DNA of 64,000 bases, taken from positions 1 to 64,000 of the forward strand of contig NZ_JAFIEU010000032.1 of assembly GCF_020832325.1 (NCBI RefSeq), read 5' to 3'. Both the position numbers and the translations under genes were made by a program. The notes below the pieces were generated by a model. That model did no database searches. It had not been told where the DNA came from and was given only the letters and a program-made list of their open reading frames with translations. Below, piece after piece: positions 15,593-25,075 of the stretch. This DNA comes from Lunatimonas sp. Lineage in GTDB: Bacteria > Bacteroidota > Bacteroidia > Cytophagales > Cyclobacteriaceae. Numbering within the stretch: the stretch's first letter is position 1; each line of letters begins with the position of its first letter.

Positions 15593-18500
15593 TTAGTTCA
15601 ATTTGAAATTTAGATTGAATCCAACTGATTGCACCGGTGGCAGTGCAGTACCTTCAATGCCCAAGAAGTTAATATTGGAACCGAAAGTAGCCTCAGGATC
15701 TATGTTCTCTGCTTTTCTCCAAAGGATGGCAAGGTTTCTTGCCACGACCGATGCGGTCAGTCCCTTAAACACCGGAACAGAATTGAACCAAGTTTCTGGG
15801 AAAGTATAACCGAACGTCAATTGGCGTAACTTGATAAAATCGCCATCTACCACACTTGTTTTGGTGACATTTTGCGCAAGCGCCTGATAATAATTCTCTG
15901 CAGGTGCAGTCACGCCATTGGTCGTAACACCACCTTCACGTCCTACTAGCGTGTTCTGGTGAAGTCCTCTGAAAGTGGAATAAAACTCGGTAGCCGATAA
16001 CACTTTGTTACCAAAATTGTAGTCAATCAAGAAGGAAAACGAAAGCCTTTTGTAGGTAAACTCGTTGTTCAATCCGCCAAAGTGCGTAGGCAGAACCGAA
16101 CCCCAGTTCTTTAGCTCTCCTCTCATGGGCAAGCCAGCTTCGTCCACCATGATGTTGCCATTTGCATCGTATTGATAATCAAACGCACGGATTTGAGGAC
16201 CTGGCAGACCCGGCACATAGGCTGTAACCGCGTTTCCTAAGGTAGCCCTGTTTTGTCCCAAATTGATGGGGGTGTTTGCCGCGTTGGTGCTCAACACTTC
16301 GTTTCTCACGTTGGTAAAGTTCAAGGAGGTTCTCCAAGTGAACACCTGATTTTGTATCGGTGTACCTGATACCAAGACTTCTAAGCCCCTATTGTTGACC
16401 GAACCTGTCGCCACTACGGCCGAGTTGAAACCGGAGGCTATGCTATAGCTTGCGTTCATGATCTCGTCTCGGGTAGTTTTGGAGAAGTAGGCAACGTCAA
16501 AGGTCAACCGGTTGTTGAACAAGTTCAGGTCAAGACCAATCTCTATTTCGTCTGTCGTGAAGGGCTTCAGGAAGAGGTTTGGTAGATTGAGCGGTGAATT
16601 TCCTGCCGCAACACCGTTGATAGAATTCGCTGAACTATAATAAAACTGCGTCTGATAGGCTGCGAAAGGCTCCCCACTGGTCACCGCATAGGAAGTTCTG
16701 AATTTACCAAAATCCAAGGCTGGAATATTGAGGAATTTGTCGAACAAAAACGCTCCGGTCACCGATGGAGAGAAGATACTGTTGTTATCCACAGGCAAAG
16801 TGCTGTAGACGTCGTATCGCCCAGTGGTTGTTAAAGTCAAGAAGTCTTTGTATTCGAACGCCATGGAATAAAATCCGGAAAGTACTTCCCTCTCGTTGAA
16901 ACCATAGGAACGGTTGAACACCTCCACGTTGAAGGGAGAGTACAAACCTGGAATTACAAATCGCTGACCTCCCACGCCTACAGATTCGAATCGGTTGTTA
17001 CGGAAAGTACCCCCAACCAATGCATCGAGTCCTAGGTCATCTGTCAAGTCCAGGTCGGCTCCAAAAAGTGCATCTACGTTCAGTTCGGAGCGTGTAGAAA
17101 GTCCCCTTGAATTCAAGTTACCTTTCAAGTCCGGCGCATAAGCCAGCCCGGTTGGCTCCACGGAAAAGACATCGTCGTTTGACACGTCGCTACCTACCCG
17201 AAACATCGTGTAGATTTTCGGAGTAAAATTATAGGTGGCAGCCAGTGCGGAAATGTTTCTTTTCCTTCCTAGGTCATTTATCCCTTTGTTTGCAATAAAA
17301 TAGGGGTTAGTCACGAAAATATCATCGCTAAACACAATTTCATTTCCCTGCGCATCGTATCCTGGAGCAAAAATGCTTGGTGCGATATTCGGAGCTAGAA
17401 ATAGAAAGTTGTTGGGGTTTCTAGGACCGTCGCTTAGATTCGGAGCGTTGGTTGTCCTTTGGTCAATATAGTTGATCATCGCAGAAATGTTAAACTTCTC
17501 TGTGATGTTCTGATCTACGTTTAAGTTGATGCTCAACCGGTCGTTTCCGCTGTTTGGCACGATAGAGTTGGACGCTACATTGGAAACAGACATGCGGAAG
17601 GACCCATCACCGACACCCTTAGAGACTGCAACAGTGTTGGTTACGTTTGTTCCAACATTGTAAAAATCCAAGTAATTTTCATTGGATGGCTGATATGGGT
17701 ATTGGTTACCGTCATAACCGATCACTGTGCCACCCATGCGCTCACCCCACGCAAATCGTCCCGTAGTGCGTGCGTCGGCCACCGTCTGTGGACGCTGTCC
17801 ATTTCTTCCCTGACCAAACTCATTCTGGAAATTCGTAAAGTCCATCGGGCGGTCGGTCATTACGTTTAAGTTGTAGGTAAGCGACCAGTCATCGCCTTTT
17901 TTAGCTCCCTTGGTGGTGATCAAAATCACCCCGTTAGACGCCCTTGCTCCATACAAAGCAGACGCTGCCTGACCCTTCAATACCGTCATCGACTCGATGT
18001 CGTCAGGGCTGAGGTTACCGATACCGTCACCGTTATCCGAACCTCCCCATTCTCCAGCTGCTCCTCGCTGCGTGTTATCCATCGGGATTCCATTGATCAC
18101 AAACAAGGGGGACCCTGTACCAGAGATACTGGGCAGACCCCGCAACACGATGTTTGAAGAACCTTGGGGACCGCCGTTGGTGCCCTTTACCACCAATCCG
18201 GCTACCTGCCCGATGAGTGAGTTGGCCACGTTCGGTTCCCTGGCCTTGTCCATTACGTCGCTACTAACCGTTGTAATGGCATAACCAAGTTTCCGCTTTT
18301 CTTTGGTCAAACCCAGAGCGGTTACTACCACCTCTCCTAGTTCACTTGCTTCCTCTACAAGCGATACATCCAACTGGGTGCGGTTGCCCACTGTAAATTC
18401 CTGATTGGCAAAACCGATGTAGGAAAAAACCAACACGGTGCTTTCCTCTACGTTGATGGAATATTTCCCGTCCATGTCCGTAGTTGTTCCGGTTTGTTTA

Positions 18501-18649
18501 CCCTTCTCAAATACCATCACACCCGGTATGGGCATTCTGTCCGACTGGCTTACCACCGTCCCCGTGAGGGTTCGGGTTTGTGAGTAGGCTTCGATGCTGA
18601 CAAACAGCAGCAGCAACAGCCCAAAATAGGTAGTCAACTTTGTTTTCAT
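15593..18649 (-). CDS. SusC/RagA-family TonB-linked outer-membrane transporter
   Basis: The protein is 1018 residues. It has a signal peptide (YFGLLLLLFVSIEAYSQ), an N-terminal carboxypeptidase-regulatory-like domain (GTVVSQSDRMPIPGVMVF to about 100), then VVVTALGLTKEKRKLGYA leading into the TonB plug (GLPSISGTGSPLFVINGIPMD, VLKGQAASALYGARASNGV). A long beta-barrel ends in an aromatic-poor SVGFNLNFKLN. It imports substrate captured by the SusD partner downstream, using TonB energy. A good Bacteroidota promoter lies about 190 bp upstream. Confidence 0.94.
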   Translation of the reverse strand: MKTKLTTYFGLLLLLFVSIEAYSQTRTLTGTVVSQSDRMPIPGVMVFEKGKQTGTTTDMDGKYSINVEESTVLVFSYIGFANQEFTVGNRTQLDVSLVEEASELGEVVVTALGLTKEKRKLGYAITTVSSDVMDKAREPNVANSLIGQVAGLVVKGTNGGPQGSSNIVLRGLPSISGTGSPLFVINGIPMDNTQRGAAGEWGGSDNGDGIGNLSPDDIESMTVLKGQAASALYGARASNGVILITTKGAKKGDDWSLTYNLNVMTDRPMDFTNFQNEFGQGRNGQRPQTVADARTTGRFAWGERMGGTVIGYDGNQYPYQPSNENYLDFYNVGTNVTNTVAVSKGVGDGSFRMSVSNVASNSIVPNSGNDRLSINLNVDQNITEKFNISAMINYIDQRTTNAPNLSDGPRNPNNFLFLAPNIAPSIFAPGYDAQGNEIVFSDDIFVTNPYFIANKGINDLGRKRNISALAATYNFTPKIYTMFRVGSDVSNDDVFSVEPTGLAYAPDLKGNLNSRGLSTRSELNVDALFGADLDLTDDLGLDALVGGTFRNNRFESVGVGGQRFVIPGLYSPFNVEVFNRSYGFNEREVLSGFYSMAFEYKDFLTLTTTGRYDVYSTLPVDNNSIFSPSVTGAFLFDKFLNIPALDFGKFRTSYAVTSGEPFAAYQTQFYYSSANSINGVAAGNSPLNLPNLFLKPFTTDEIEIGLDLNLFNNRLTFDVAYFSKTTRDEIMNASYSIASGFNSAVVATGSVNNRGLEVLVSGTPIQNQVFTWRTSLNFTNVRNEVLSTNAANTPINLGQNRATLGNAVTAYVPGLPGPQIRAFDYQYDANGNIMVDEAGLPMRGELKNWGSVLPTHFGGLNNEFTYKRLSFSFLIDYNFGNKVLSATEFYSTFRGLHQNTLVGREGGVTTNGVTAPAENYYQALAQNVTKTSVVDGDFIKLRQLTFGYTFPETWFNSVPVFKGLTASVVARNLAILWRKAENIDPEATFGSNINFLGIEGTALPPVQSVGFNLNFKLN

Positions 18650-18842
18650 AATTAATGGTTTAGTTTATTATTAAATCAGACTCGAGTGAATCAATAGTGG
18701 ATAATCACCCGTACAATTAAGCAGTGGAATCCTAGTGCGCCACTGAAAATCAACTACTTAAATTTCTTTTTTTATCAATGACCATATTTTGTATATTATT
18801 GTTTATTTTTTGTTAAATAAAATTTATTCGAGTTTATATGCC

Positions 18843-18873
18843 CAAATATATTAATTAATTAAAAAAAGTCAAA
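18843..18873 (-). promoter_or_regulatory. Bacteroidota-type promoter for the SusC/SusD operon
   Basis: On the minus strand TTTG (18870-18873) is followed after 19 bp by TATATTTG (18843-18850). This matches the Bacteroidota consensus of a -33 TTTG element and a -7 TAnnTTTG element with normal spacing. It predicts a transcription start near 18836 and a 5' leader of about 185 bases before the SusC ATG. No anti-sigma/ECF pair is next to it. Confidence 0.65.
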
Positions 18874-19051
18874 TGCGAAAACTAAAAATTGTTAACCGAA
18901 ATTCAATTCTTTGTTAAATTTATCTTAAAATACCGATTCAAAATATCACACAAAGAACTCTAGACATTACACATATAATTATTCCGTGTTTTCGTAAAAA
19001 AAGAGAAGAATATTAAATCAAATGTCAAAATCACATTTTAAATGAGAAGTT

Positions 19052-19083
19052 AAAAACCCGCGCAAAAAATTAATTGCGCGGGT
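19052..19083 (-). terminator. Rho-independent terminator after the desaturase gene
   Basis: ACCCGCGCA (19056-19064) and TGCGCGGGT (19075-19083) form a perfect 9-bp GC-rich stem with a 10-base AT loop. Read leftward it is followed by a run of five T. It lies about 45 bp beyond the desaturase stop codon. Confidence 0.8.
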
Positions 19084-19127
19084 CAGAAGGTATTCCCCAT
19101 GGTCAGTAACGGCAATTGCCGGGCAGT

Positions 19128-20225
19128 CTATTTGATTTCACCCGACGATACGGGTCGCCCCATCTGCTTTAAAAACCGGACATGCGAGCCGAATGCAGAA
19201 AAAAACGTGGGACTTTCGTGATAAGGCAAGCCAAACTCTTTGGCGGTAGCCTGGACAATCTTCGAAATCTCCGGGTAGTGCACGTGGCAAACATTCGGAA
19301 ACAGGTGATGCTCAATCTGAAAATTCAATCCCCCTACCAGGTAGCACACCAATTTGCTTTCACGGGCGAAGTTCGCCGTAGTTTTCATCTGGTGAACAGC
19401 CCACGAATCCTCCATCGTAGCTTCCTCATGGGGATTAGGCATGCTTGTCAGTTCTACCAAATGGGCTAACTGAAAGACATTACCCATCACGGTTCCCTCT
19501 ACCAGATTCATTACCAACAGGACCAACAAAATTTGCCACCAGGCATGATCCATCACCAAAAACGGCAACACCAAAAACAACACATAATACAAGCCCTTGT
19601 AGAGAAACAGCTTGTACACCTCACTCTTTGGGTGAGAATGCCCACCTCTACCTATGGTCCTGCCAAAAAACTTGATATAATCCTTTCTGTAAAACCAAGA
19701 AAGTGACGATAACGAGTAAAGGAAAAACGCATAGATGTGCTGATACTTGTGCACAGGCTTGAGCTCTTCCTCCGCATGTATGCGGATCATCCCTGGAGCC
19801 ACTTCCAAATCCGCATCATGACCCACGATATTGGTATATGTATGGTGTATCTGGTTATGGGTAATTTTCCAGATATAGGCATTTGCGCCGATAATATTGA
19901 ACAACCATCCAAGCAGGTGATTCTTCCAGGGCTTGCTGGAGTAGGCTCCATGAAGCGCATCGTGGCATACATTGAAACCAATGAATGCCATGCTGCTTCC
20001 AAGTCCCGCCGCCAGCAGAAAATTTACATAGAGAGGAAAACCTCCAAACAGCAGACTAACATAAAAAATTACCGTTAAACTCAGAAACAACAAGGTCTTG
20101 CTTACCATTGTCCAGTTAGCTTTCTTTGAAATATTCCTACTTTCAAAATGCTCATTGATCCTAGTTTTAACCGTATCGAAAAACCGTACGTTATCGGATT
20201 TTCTAAATTTCAAATTACTTCTCAT
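19128..20225 (-). CDS. Membrane fatty-acid desaturase (acyl-lipid / linoleoyl-CoA type)
   Basis: This 365-residue integral-membrane di-iron enzyme introduces a double bond into a fatty acyl chain. The three histidine boxes are complete: HDALH (about 89), HNQIHH (about 123) and the front-end-type QIEHH (about 307). Hydrophobic hairpins sit around residues 45-80 and 215-250. It is 17 bp downstream of a small cupin-like gene on the same strand and ends in a clear terminator. A divergence from simple delta-9 enzymes is suggested by the QxxHH third box. Substrate position is not predicted. Confidence 0.88.
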   Translation of the reverse strand: MRSNLKFRKSDNVRFFDTVKTRINEHFESRNISKKANWTMVSKTLLFLSLTVIFYVSLLFGGFPLYVNFLLAAGLGSSMAFIGFNVCHDALHGAYSSKPWKNHLLGWLFNIIGANAYIWKITHNQIHHTYTNIVGHDADLEVAPGMIRIHAEEELKPVHKYQHIYAFFLYSLSSLSWFYRKDYIKFFGRTIGRGGHSHPKSEVYKLFLYKGLYYVLFLVLPFLVMDHAWWQILLVLLVMNLVEGTVMGNVFQLAHLVELTSMPNPHEEATMEDSWAVHQMKTTANFARESKLVCYLVGGLNFQIEHHLFPNVCHVHYPEISKIVQATAKEFGLPYHESPTFFSAFGSHVRFLKQMGRPVSSGEIK

Positions 20226-20242
20226 ATATTACTTTTCTGATC

Positions 20243-20584
20243 TTATTCTCCTAAACCTACTTCGTCATACCCACTTTTGATTACTGTGGATATCATTTTA
20301 AACCGCTCCTTAGCCTTAAAACTACAACTTGCATGGGCAGGGATAATGATGGACTCTCCTGCAAGCAGCACCTTTGCTACATTATTAATCAGGATTACCG
20401 CTTCCCCGTCAATTACCTGCACAAACACATCAAAGGCGGAGCGCTGTTCCAGCCAAGACTTGCCGGTATCAAAGGAAGATGCCGTCACCTCCCCGGTAGC
20501 CTTACGAATGATGGCCATACTTTCGATTGTGTCGGGAATATACTCCAACATGTCAACCATTACCATTACCTTGGATTTTTCCAT
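20243..20584 (-). CDS. Small cupin-like protein preceding the desaturase
   Basis: With the ATG at 20584, preceded by GGAGGAAATTGAA (a clear ribosome-binding site), the protein is 113 residues. The pattern FVQVIDGEAVILINN ... LLAGESIIIPAHASCSFKA is a single-domain cupin beta-barrel (GxxxxxxPAxxxH-like second motif), a fold used in sensing and in AraC-like sensory domains. Metal-binding His residues are mostly absent, so an enzymatic role is not implied. It is probably cotranscribed with the desaturase. Confidence 0.65.
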   Translation of the reverse strand: MEKSKVMVMVDMLEYIPDTIESMAIIRKATGEVTASSFDTGKSWLEQRSAFDVFVQVIDGEAVILINNVAKVLLAGESIIIPAHASCSFKAKERFKMISTVIKSGYDEVGLGE

Positions 20585-20729
20585 TTCAATTTCCTCCGTT
20601 CCTAATACGTACAATTAAGCTCAAAGTAATTCGAGCTAACAAAGCTAGACAATCTATGGCAGCTTGCACTACCGTATAAAATAAAAGAAACCAATCCCTC
20701 AAACTACTTTTCTAGGAGAAAAGTCAACG

Positions 20730-21269
20730 CTATAGCTTTTCCAGGTTCTCCTCCCTGCGCTTTTTAACCTTCCTGAAAAAAGACGGGGTTAAGCCTGTCT
20801 CCTTTTTAAACTGATTTGACATATGGGCAGCACTACTGTAATGCAGCTTGTAAGAAATCTCCGAAAGGCTCAATTCATTATACAAAATTAATTCCTTCAC
20901 CCGTTCTATTTTATGTTTGATGATAAACTTCTGGATCGTAGTCCCCTTCACTTCGGAAAATAAATTGGCAAGGTAGGTGTAATCATAGCCCAGCTTCTCA
21001 CTGATGTAATCGGAATAGTTCACCTTCGGCAACTCATCGTCATAATGAATCATTTCAATGATAACATTTTTGATGCGCTCTATCAGAATGCTTTTATGAT
21101 CTTCCATTACCAACAACCCGGATAGCTTAAGGCCTTTCGAAAACTCTTCCAACTGAACGGGCGTCACTTCACCAAGAATATCGACAACACCTAGTTGAAG
21201 TGAATCATATTTTAGGCCAAGTTTTTCAAGTTCGGCCTTTACTACCATTTTACACCTCAAGCTGACCAT
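20730..21269 (-). CDS. AraC-family transcriptional regulator, short form
   Basis: This protein of about 180 residues has a C-terminal AraC double helix-turn-helix: YISEKLGYDYTYLANLFSEVKG, then LSLSEISYKLHYSSAAHMSNQFKKETGLTPS. The N-terminal part is short and lacks a recognisable sensor domain, as in many Bacteroidota stand-alone regulators. Several Met codons are possible; I use the MVSLRCK Met at 21269, with 21290 as an alternative. It lies upstream of the cupin/desaturase pair on the same strand and could control it. Confidence 0.8.
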   Translation of the reverse strand: MVSLRCKMVVKAELEKLGLKYDSLQLGVVDILGEVTPVQLEEFSKGLKLSGLLVMEDHKSILIERIKNVIIEMIHYDDELPKVNYSDYISEKLGYDYTYLANLFSEVKGTTIQKFIIKHKIERVKELILYNELSLSEISYKLHYSSAAHMSNQFKKETGLTPSFFRKVKKRREENLEKL

Positions 21270-21411
21270 ATATTTGATGTACACTTTCACCGCTCAGTAG
21301 CCTTTTACTATATGTACGTAATTCATTTCAAAACAACCGATACTTCCTAAATATATATCTTGCATTTAATCAAATATTCATGATTTCATAAAATAAACAA
21401 ACTACTTCTTC

Positions 21412-21702
21412 TCAAATTACCAAAATCAACGCAATAACGATCAACAAAACGCCCACCGCCCAAATAGCACCATTTCCCCTTCGCCTCTCTTTTTTTTGCT
21501 CCTTGTGCTCTTCGACTCTCTTTTCTATGTCAAAATCAAGCTTTTCCGACGCAATTTTCGTTAAACTGTCCTCTTTAGGTACAATGTCACTCATAATTTC
21601 CAAACTTAAGGAATTCTGCAAACCCACTCCAGCTTGACTCGACCAAGCATTTTGAGAAACCAAAAGCAGAAAAGTCAACGCGATGACTCTGTGTAATTTC
21701 AT
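21412..21702 (-). CDS. Small exported protein with C-terminal membrane anchor
   Basis: From the Met at 21702 the product has a signal peptide (KLHRVIALTFLLLVSQNAWSSQA), a short acidic segment, a basic stretch (EHKEQKKERRRGN) and a C-terminal hydrophobic helix (AIWAVGVLLIVIALILVI) that reaches the last residue. The function is unknown and no family is recognised. It stands alone. Confidence 0.55.
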   Translation of the reverse strand: MKLHRVIALTFLLLVSQNAWSSQAGVGLQNSLSLEIMSDIVPKEDSLTKIASEKLDFDIEKRVEEHKEQKKERRRGNGAIWAVGVLLIVIALILVI

Positions 21703-21910
21703 AGTTATATCATATTGATTCACTGCAATTTCGGCATTTTTCACTAAAATATTTTACGCTAACCAACTTATTAATTACATAAATCACAGGCTGCTAATAA
21801 ACCCCCTTAAAATGGGATTTATATAAAAAATACTGATTATTTTAAAATTTTAAAAACGTAAAAATAGCGACCTTTATAACGTTAAATTATCAAGTTAGTA
21901 CATTCGAGCA

Positions 21911-21924
21911 TTGCGTATACGCAA
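21911..21924. promoter_or_regulatory. 14-bp perfect palindrome in a 325-bp gene-poor interval
   Basis: TTGCGTATACGCAA is a perfect palindrome of the size of a dimeric repressor site. The interval 21745-22070 otherwise holds AT-rich sequence on its left and a mixed-composition stretch on its right, with no ORF from ATG that I can support. The palindrome is about 150 bp upstream of the short + strand gene at 22071. Confidence 0.35.
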
Positions 21925-22070
21925 CGAAGGAGAACAACTATCAGCTACCTGAACGACGGCAGACCGGTGAAAGGCACCTTAACTGCAGAGGGTAGCACCT
22001 AGATAATCTAAGGACTAGCTGTGCCCCTACTCGAAACAAGTTACATCCAGTGAAAAACAAGTAATATCCT

Positions 22071-22346
22071 ATGAAGACTTACCTGAAAATCGACCGATTT
22101 ATGTTCAGTAAAACGATGAACGAAAACTATGAAGAACAAAAATTCTTCATAAATAACAGAGAGACAACCACTACTATGTATCAAATCATGATCCAACGGG
22201 ACAAACATGACGAAAAAGACTTCATGGTAGTCACTGAAAGCAGATTTGAACATGTGGAGGACAACCAATGCCTACTAGTGCAAAACTGGTTCAACAGAAA
22301 ATTCTACATAAACGGGGTACAAAGGGCATTCACGCACTTTAACTAA
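22071..22346 (+). CDS. Small hypothetical protein
   Basis: This 91-residue frame starts MKTYLKIDRFMFSKTMNENYE and is rich in charged and aromatic residues (EDNQCLLVQNWFNRKFYINGVQ near the end). No signal peptide, membrane helix or known motif is present. It is the only + strand ORF of plausible composition in the surrounding 3 kb. It could be real or a relic. Confidence 0.4.
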   Translation: MKTYLKIDRFMFSKTMNENYEEQKFFINNRETTTTMYQIMIQRDKHDEKDFMVVTESRFEHVEDNQCLLVQNWFNRKFYINGVQRAFTHFN

Positions 22347-22422
22347 CGAGAAAAGCACCAAAACTTACTTCTTTTTTCTAGTCATTAGATAGACTCCTAA
22401 TGCCAGTTTGTATCCTACGCCA

Positions 22423-22932
22423 TTAATTCCCGGATGGATTTGGTGATTTATGTAGCTGCTGCAATAGTTGCTCCCACTTCCTTCCCAATACAGCCTCCCC
22501 ATCCAAATCGGAATACCTGTTGCCATCATACACTTCCAGCCGATATGCAACCCGTCCATCTTGTGTAATCAAATGAAGCTCAATGGAATCAAAAACCTTT
22601 CGCTTTTCCACTTTGGTGACGACTTCATGGTAACGCTCTATCATACTGACCCGGAGGATAGACCCTAATTCAATACAAATTGGCGCACTTTCTTTCAAAT
22701 TATTTGTATATATCAAGATATTCTTACTCCTATCCAAGCCAAGGAAATAGCGGTTTCTCCAAATTTCCGTGTCTGAAAACACCAATCCCTGAGAAGCAGC
22801 AAAACCTTCCAAACGCTTAATAGCCCTTGCCTTGGCACGATTGGTTTTGCGTATGTGCAAGTAAAGAGGGACAACAAATAGTGCGATGAGCGAGGTGGCC
22901 ACCGCCAATGACATATAATCTATAGCAAACAT
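22423..22932 (-). CDS. Membrane-anchored hypothetical protein
   Basis: This 169-residue protein has one N-terminal transmembrane helix (MSLAVATSLIALFVVPLYLHI) followed by a basic linker and a cytoplasmic domain of mixed alpha/beta character. Segments include GLVFSDTEIWRNRYFLGLD, ILIYTNNL and VFDSIELHLITQDGRVAYRLEVYD. The pattern suggests a small PH-like or lipid/partner-binding domain, but this is only an impression. It is monocistronic. Confidence 0.6.
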   Translation of the reverse strand: MFAIDYMSLAVATSLIALFVVPLYLHIRKTNRAKARAIKRLEGFAASQGLVFSDTEIWRNRYFLGLDRSKNILIYTNNLKESAPICIELGSILRVSMIERYHEVVTKVEKRKVFDSIELHLITQDGRVAYRLEVYDGNRYSDLDGEAVLGRKWEQLLQQLHKSPNPSGN

Positions 22933-23054
22933 GATTGTAGCGTGTTTTTATCACAGATTTACTCTACTAGCCAATCTGTACAGGTAAATAAAAATTACTG
23001 ATTTAGGGAGACGCAGCACCTAGCCGCGAAGTGTCCAACTGGACAGGTTAAACC

Positions 23055-23435
23055 CTACCAAAAATAATGGGTGGGAAACTTCAATTCGCGTATGTCAAAA
23101 GACGGATACACCGATAAGCACCGCGCTAGCACGTGCGCAATCGAAGTTCGCAGATATACCTGTGAAAAGACAATATTGGGAAGTAGTGGTACGCCCCATC
23201 CCAAAAACTGACCCACGGACACTTTACCCGCTAACTCTGAACCAAGGATAGCAGGCATTTCTACCCATCCTGAAACAGCGGTACCTGAGAGGGAAATGCT
23301 ATCAGCATCATGCGCTGAGCCGACCACAGAATCCGTCGGACCGAAAGCGTCTATACCTCCCCTGACTACTGTCAAAAAAAACAATAGGAGGCATATATAC
23401 GGCCTCAAGCGCTTGGTAAAATCAGACGTTTTCAA
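23055..23435 (-). CDS. Hypothetical protein with N-terminal hydrophobic segment
   Basis: This 126-residue frame has a possible signal anchor (LRPYICLLLFFLTVVRGGIDAF) followed by a neutral, Ser/Gly/Val-rich region. No motif is recognised. Composition is plausible for a secreted or inner-membrane protein, but no neighbour supports it. The adjoining interval 23436-23747 holds no gene I can support. Confidence 0.35.
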   Translation of the reverse strand: MKTSDFTKRLRPYICLLLFFLTVVRGGIDAFGPTDSVVGSAHDADSISLSGTAVSGWVEMPAILGSELAGKVSVGQFLGWGVPLLPNIVFSQVYLRTSIAHVLARCLSVYPSFDIRELKFPTHYFW

Positions 23436-23747
23436 AAGACCTAATAAGATAAAATCCTCTTTTTAATGGTACCGGTGAAAAAACAAAAACAGGGTAAAAT
23501 AAGTGCTAGTAAGTTGCTATTTTTTTCTGCTAACAGAAAAATATTTACACTCCCCTTTCAACCACTCCCAGCGCAAAGCCCAATCATTCATAAATTCACG
23601 GAATCGTTTTTTAGTTGATTATTTTCTAACACTTCTTTTGTCACCATTGGAATTCAAACCCTCCCCGGCGAACTTGGATAAAAACACCCTATTTCTAGTC
23701 CATTTCCCAAAAATACCGTATATCCTAAAATAGTTCAATCCAAGTCC

Positions 23748-24881
23748 ATGAAATCCATTCTGCTCCTCCTAACCCTTGCGATCACCAGCGTGGGCTTGTA
23801 TGCCCAGCCCCATCCAATCCATGTAAAAGTCTATCATGAACAAGGCAAATTCGGTGGATGGCCGGCCAATTGGGGAGTATGGATTTGGGAAAACGAAATC
23901 CTAGTGGGTTTTGCGCAGGGAGATTACGAAGACCTCGGCGAAGAGCGCCATCACCTGGCAAGAAACAAGACAGAACGGCACCTTCTCGCCAGAAGTAAGA
24001 ACGGAGGAATCACCTGGACGATCGAAGATCCCGGTAAAAAGGGCAGTCTTTTGCTGCCAAACAATGGAGTGTTTCATGGACAACTCCGCACAGACGTTGC
24101 TCCAGAAGAACCTATCGATTTCCTGGAACCCATTGATTTCCTGCACCCGGATTTGGCATTTACCGTGCGAACCGACAATATCCACGCCGGTCAGTCCCGG
24201 TTTTGGTATTCCTATGACCGCGGACAAAATTGGAGAGGGCCGCACTTGCTGCCGAATGTTGGGACTCCGGGTATCGCCGCACGAACAGACTATCAGGTAT
24301 ACGGCAACCGGGAAGCCCTGCTGTTTGTAACCGCTGCCAAAGAAGATGGTAGAGAAGGCCGCCCGGTGACTCTTCACACCGAGGATGGAGGTCTGAGTTG
24401 GCGCTTACTATCCTACCTGGGGGATGAACCCGAAGGCTTTGCTATCATGCCTGCCAGCGCGAAACTAAGTGACACGGAACTTTACGTAGCTGTGAGACGT
24501 AGGGAAGGAGACAGGCGCTTTATCGGTGCCTTTCGGTCTCTGGATAAAGGAAAAACCTGGCACCAAGAGGCGGACCCCGTCGAAGATTGCGGGATCGGAA
24601 ATCCCCCTGCCTTGGTGAAGCTACAGGATGGCAGACTATGCCTGATTTATGGATACCGAGCTGAACCTTACTCCATCATGGCCCGCCTTAGTAACGATGG
24701 CGGGAAAAGCTGGTCTTCCGATTACGTGATCCGATCGGATGGCGCCAACCGAGACATGGGCTACCCAAGGGTCGTACAAAGGCCGGATGGCAAACTGGTC
24801 ATTCTCTATTACTTTAACGATCTAACAAGCGGCCCCGAGCGCTATATTGGCGCCAGCATTTGGGAACCACCTCTTCCCTAG
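23748..24881 (+). CDS. Secreted sialidase-like (BNR/Asp-box) protein
   Basis: The protein is 377 residues with a signal peptide (ILLLLTLAITSVGLYAQ). Five Asp-box motifs mark a six-bladed sialidase-type propeller: SKNGGITWTIED, SYDRGQNWRGP, TEDGGLSWRLLS, SLDKGKTWHQE and SNDGGKSWSSD. FRIP-like arginine and the active-site Tyr/Glu of true exo-alpha-sialidases are not obvious, so it may be a general glycoside-binding or hydrolytic BNR protein. It is transcribed alone on the + strand. Confidence 0.78.
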   Translation: MKSILLLLTLAITSVGLYAQPHPIHVKVYHEQGKFGGWPANWGVWIWENEILVGFAQGDYEDLGEERHHLARNKTERHLLARSKNGGITWTIEDPGKKGSLLLPNNGVFHGQLRTDVAPEEPIDFLEPIDFLHPDLAFTVRTDNIHAGQSRFWYSYDRGQNWRGPHLLPNVGTPGIAARTDYQVYGNREALLFVTAAKEDGREGRPVTLHTEDGGLSWRLLSYLGDEPEGFAIMPASAKLSDTELYVAVRRREGDRRFIGAFRSLDKGKTWHQEADPVEDCGIGNPPALVKLQDGRLCLIYGYRAEPYSIMARLSNDGGKSWSSDYVIRSDGANRDMGYPRVVQRPDGKLVILYYFNDLTSGPERYIGASIWEPPLP

Positions 24882-25075
24882 CAAGGCCTAACTACGCCTC
24901 TTTTAAGCGTTTACCCACATACTACCCATCAGAAGGAGATCAGACGGCCAAAACCATACAAGACACGTAGCCGCTCATTGGCCACTCACCAGGTAAAGAA
25001 AGTGCCTCGGGGCAAAAAGGTTGAAAATCCGCCTTAATTTGCGTACCTTCAAGTTCTTACAAAACCTGAAATCAC

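Noticed and set aside
20640-20647. TAGCTTTG (minus strand) as a promoter for the cupin/desaturase pair
   Set aside because: It fits TAnnTTTG, but no TTTG or TTG lies at the expected -33 spacing; an isolated 8-mer is too common in AT-rich DNA.
23503-23733. + strand 76-residue ORF before the sialidase-like gene
   Set aside because: There is no motif, start context or neighbour support, and the composition looks like translated AT-rich intergenic DNA.
24882-25075. Possible cobalamin riboswitch upstream of the membrane protein/PRTase/TonB set
   Set aside because: Short strings similar to parts of the B12 box (GGAGATCAGACGGCC, GCCACT) are present but in the wrong order, and the other conserved elements are missing.
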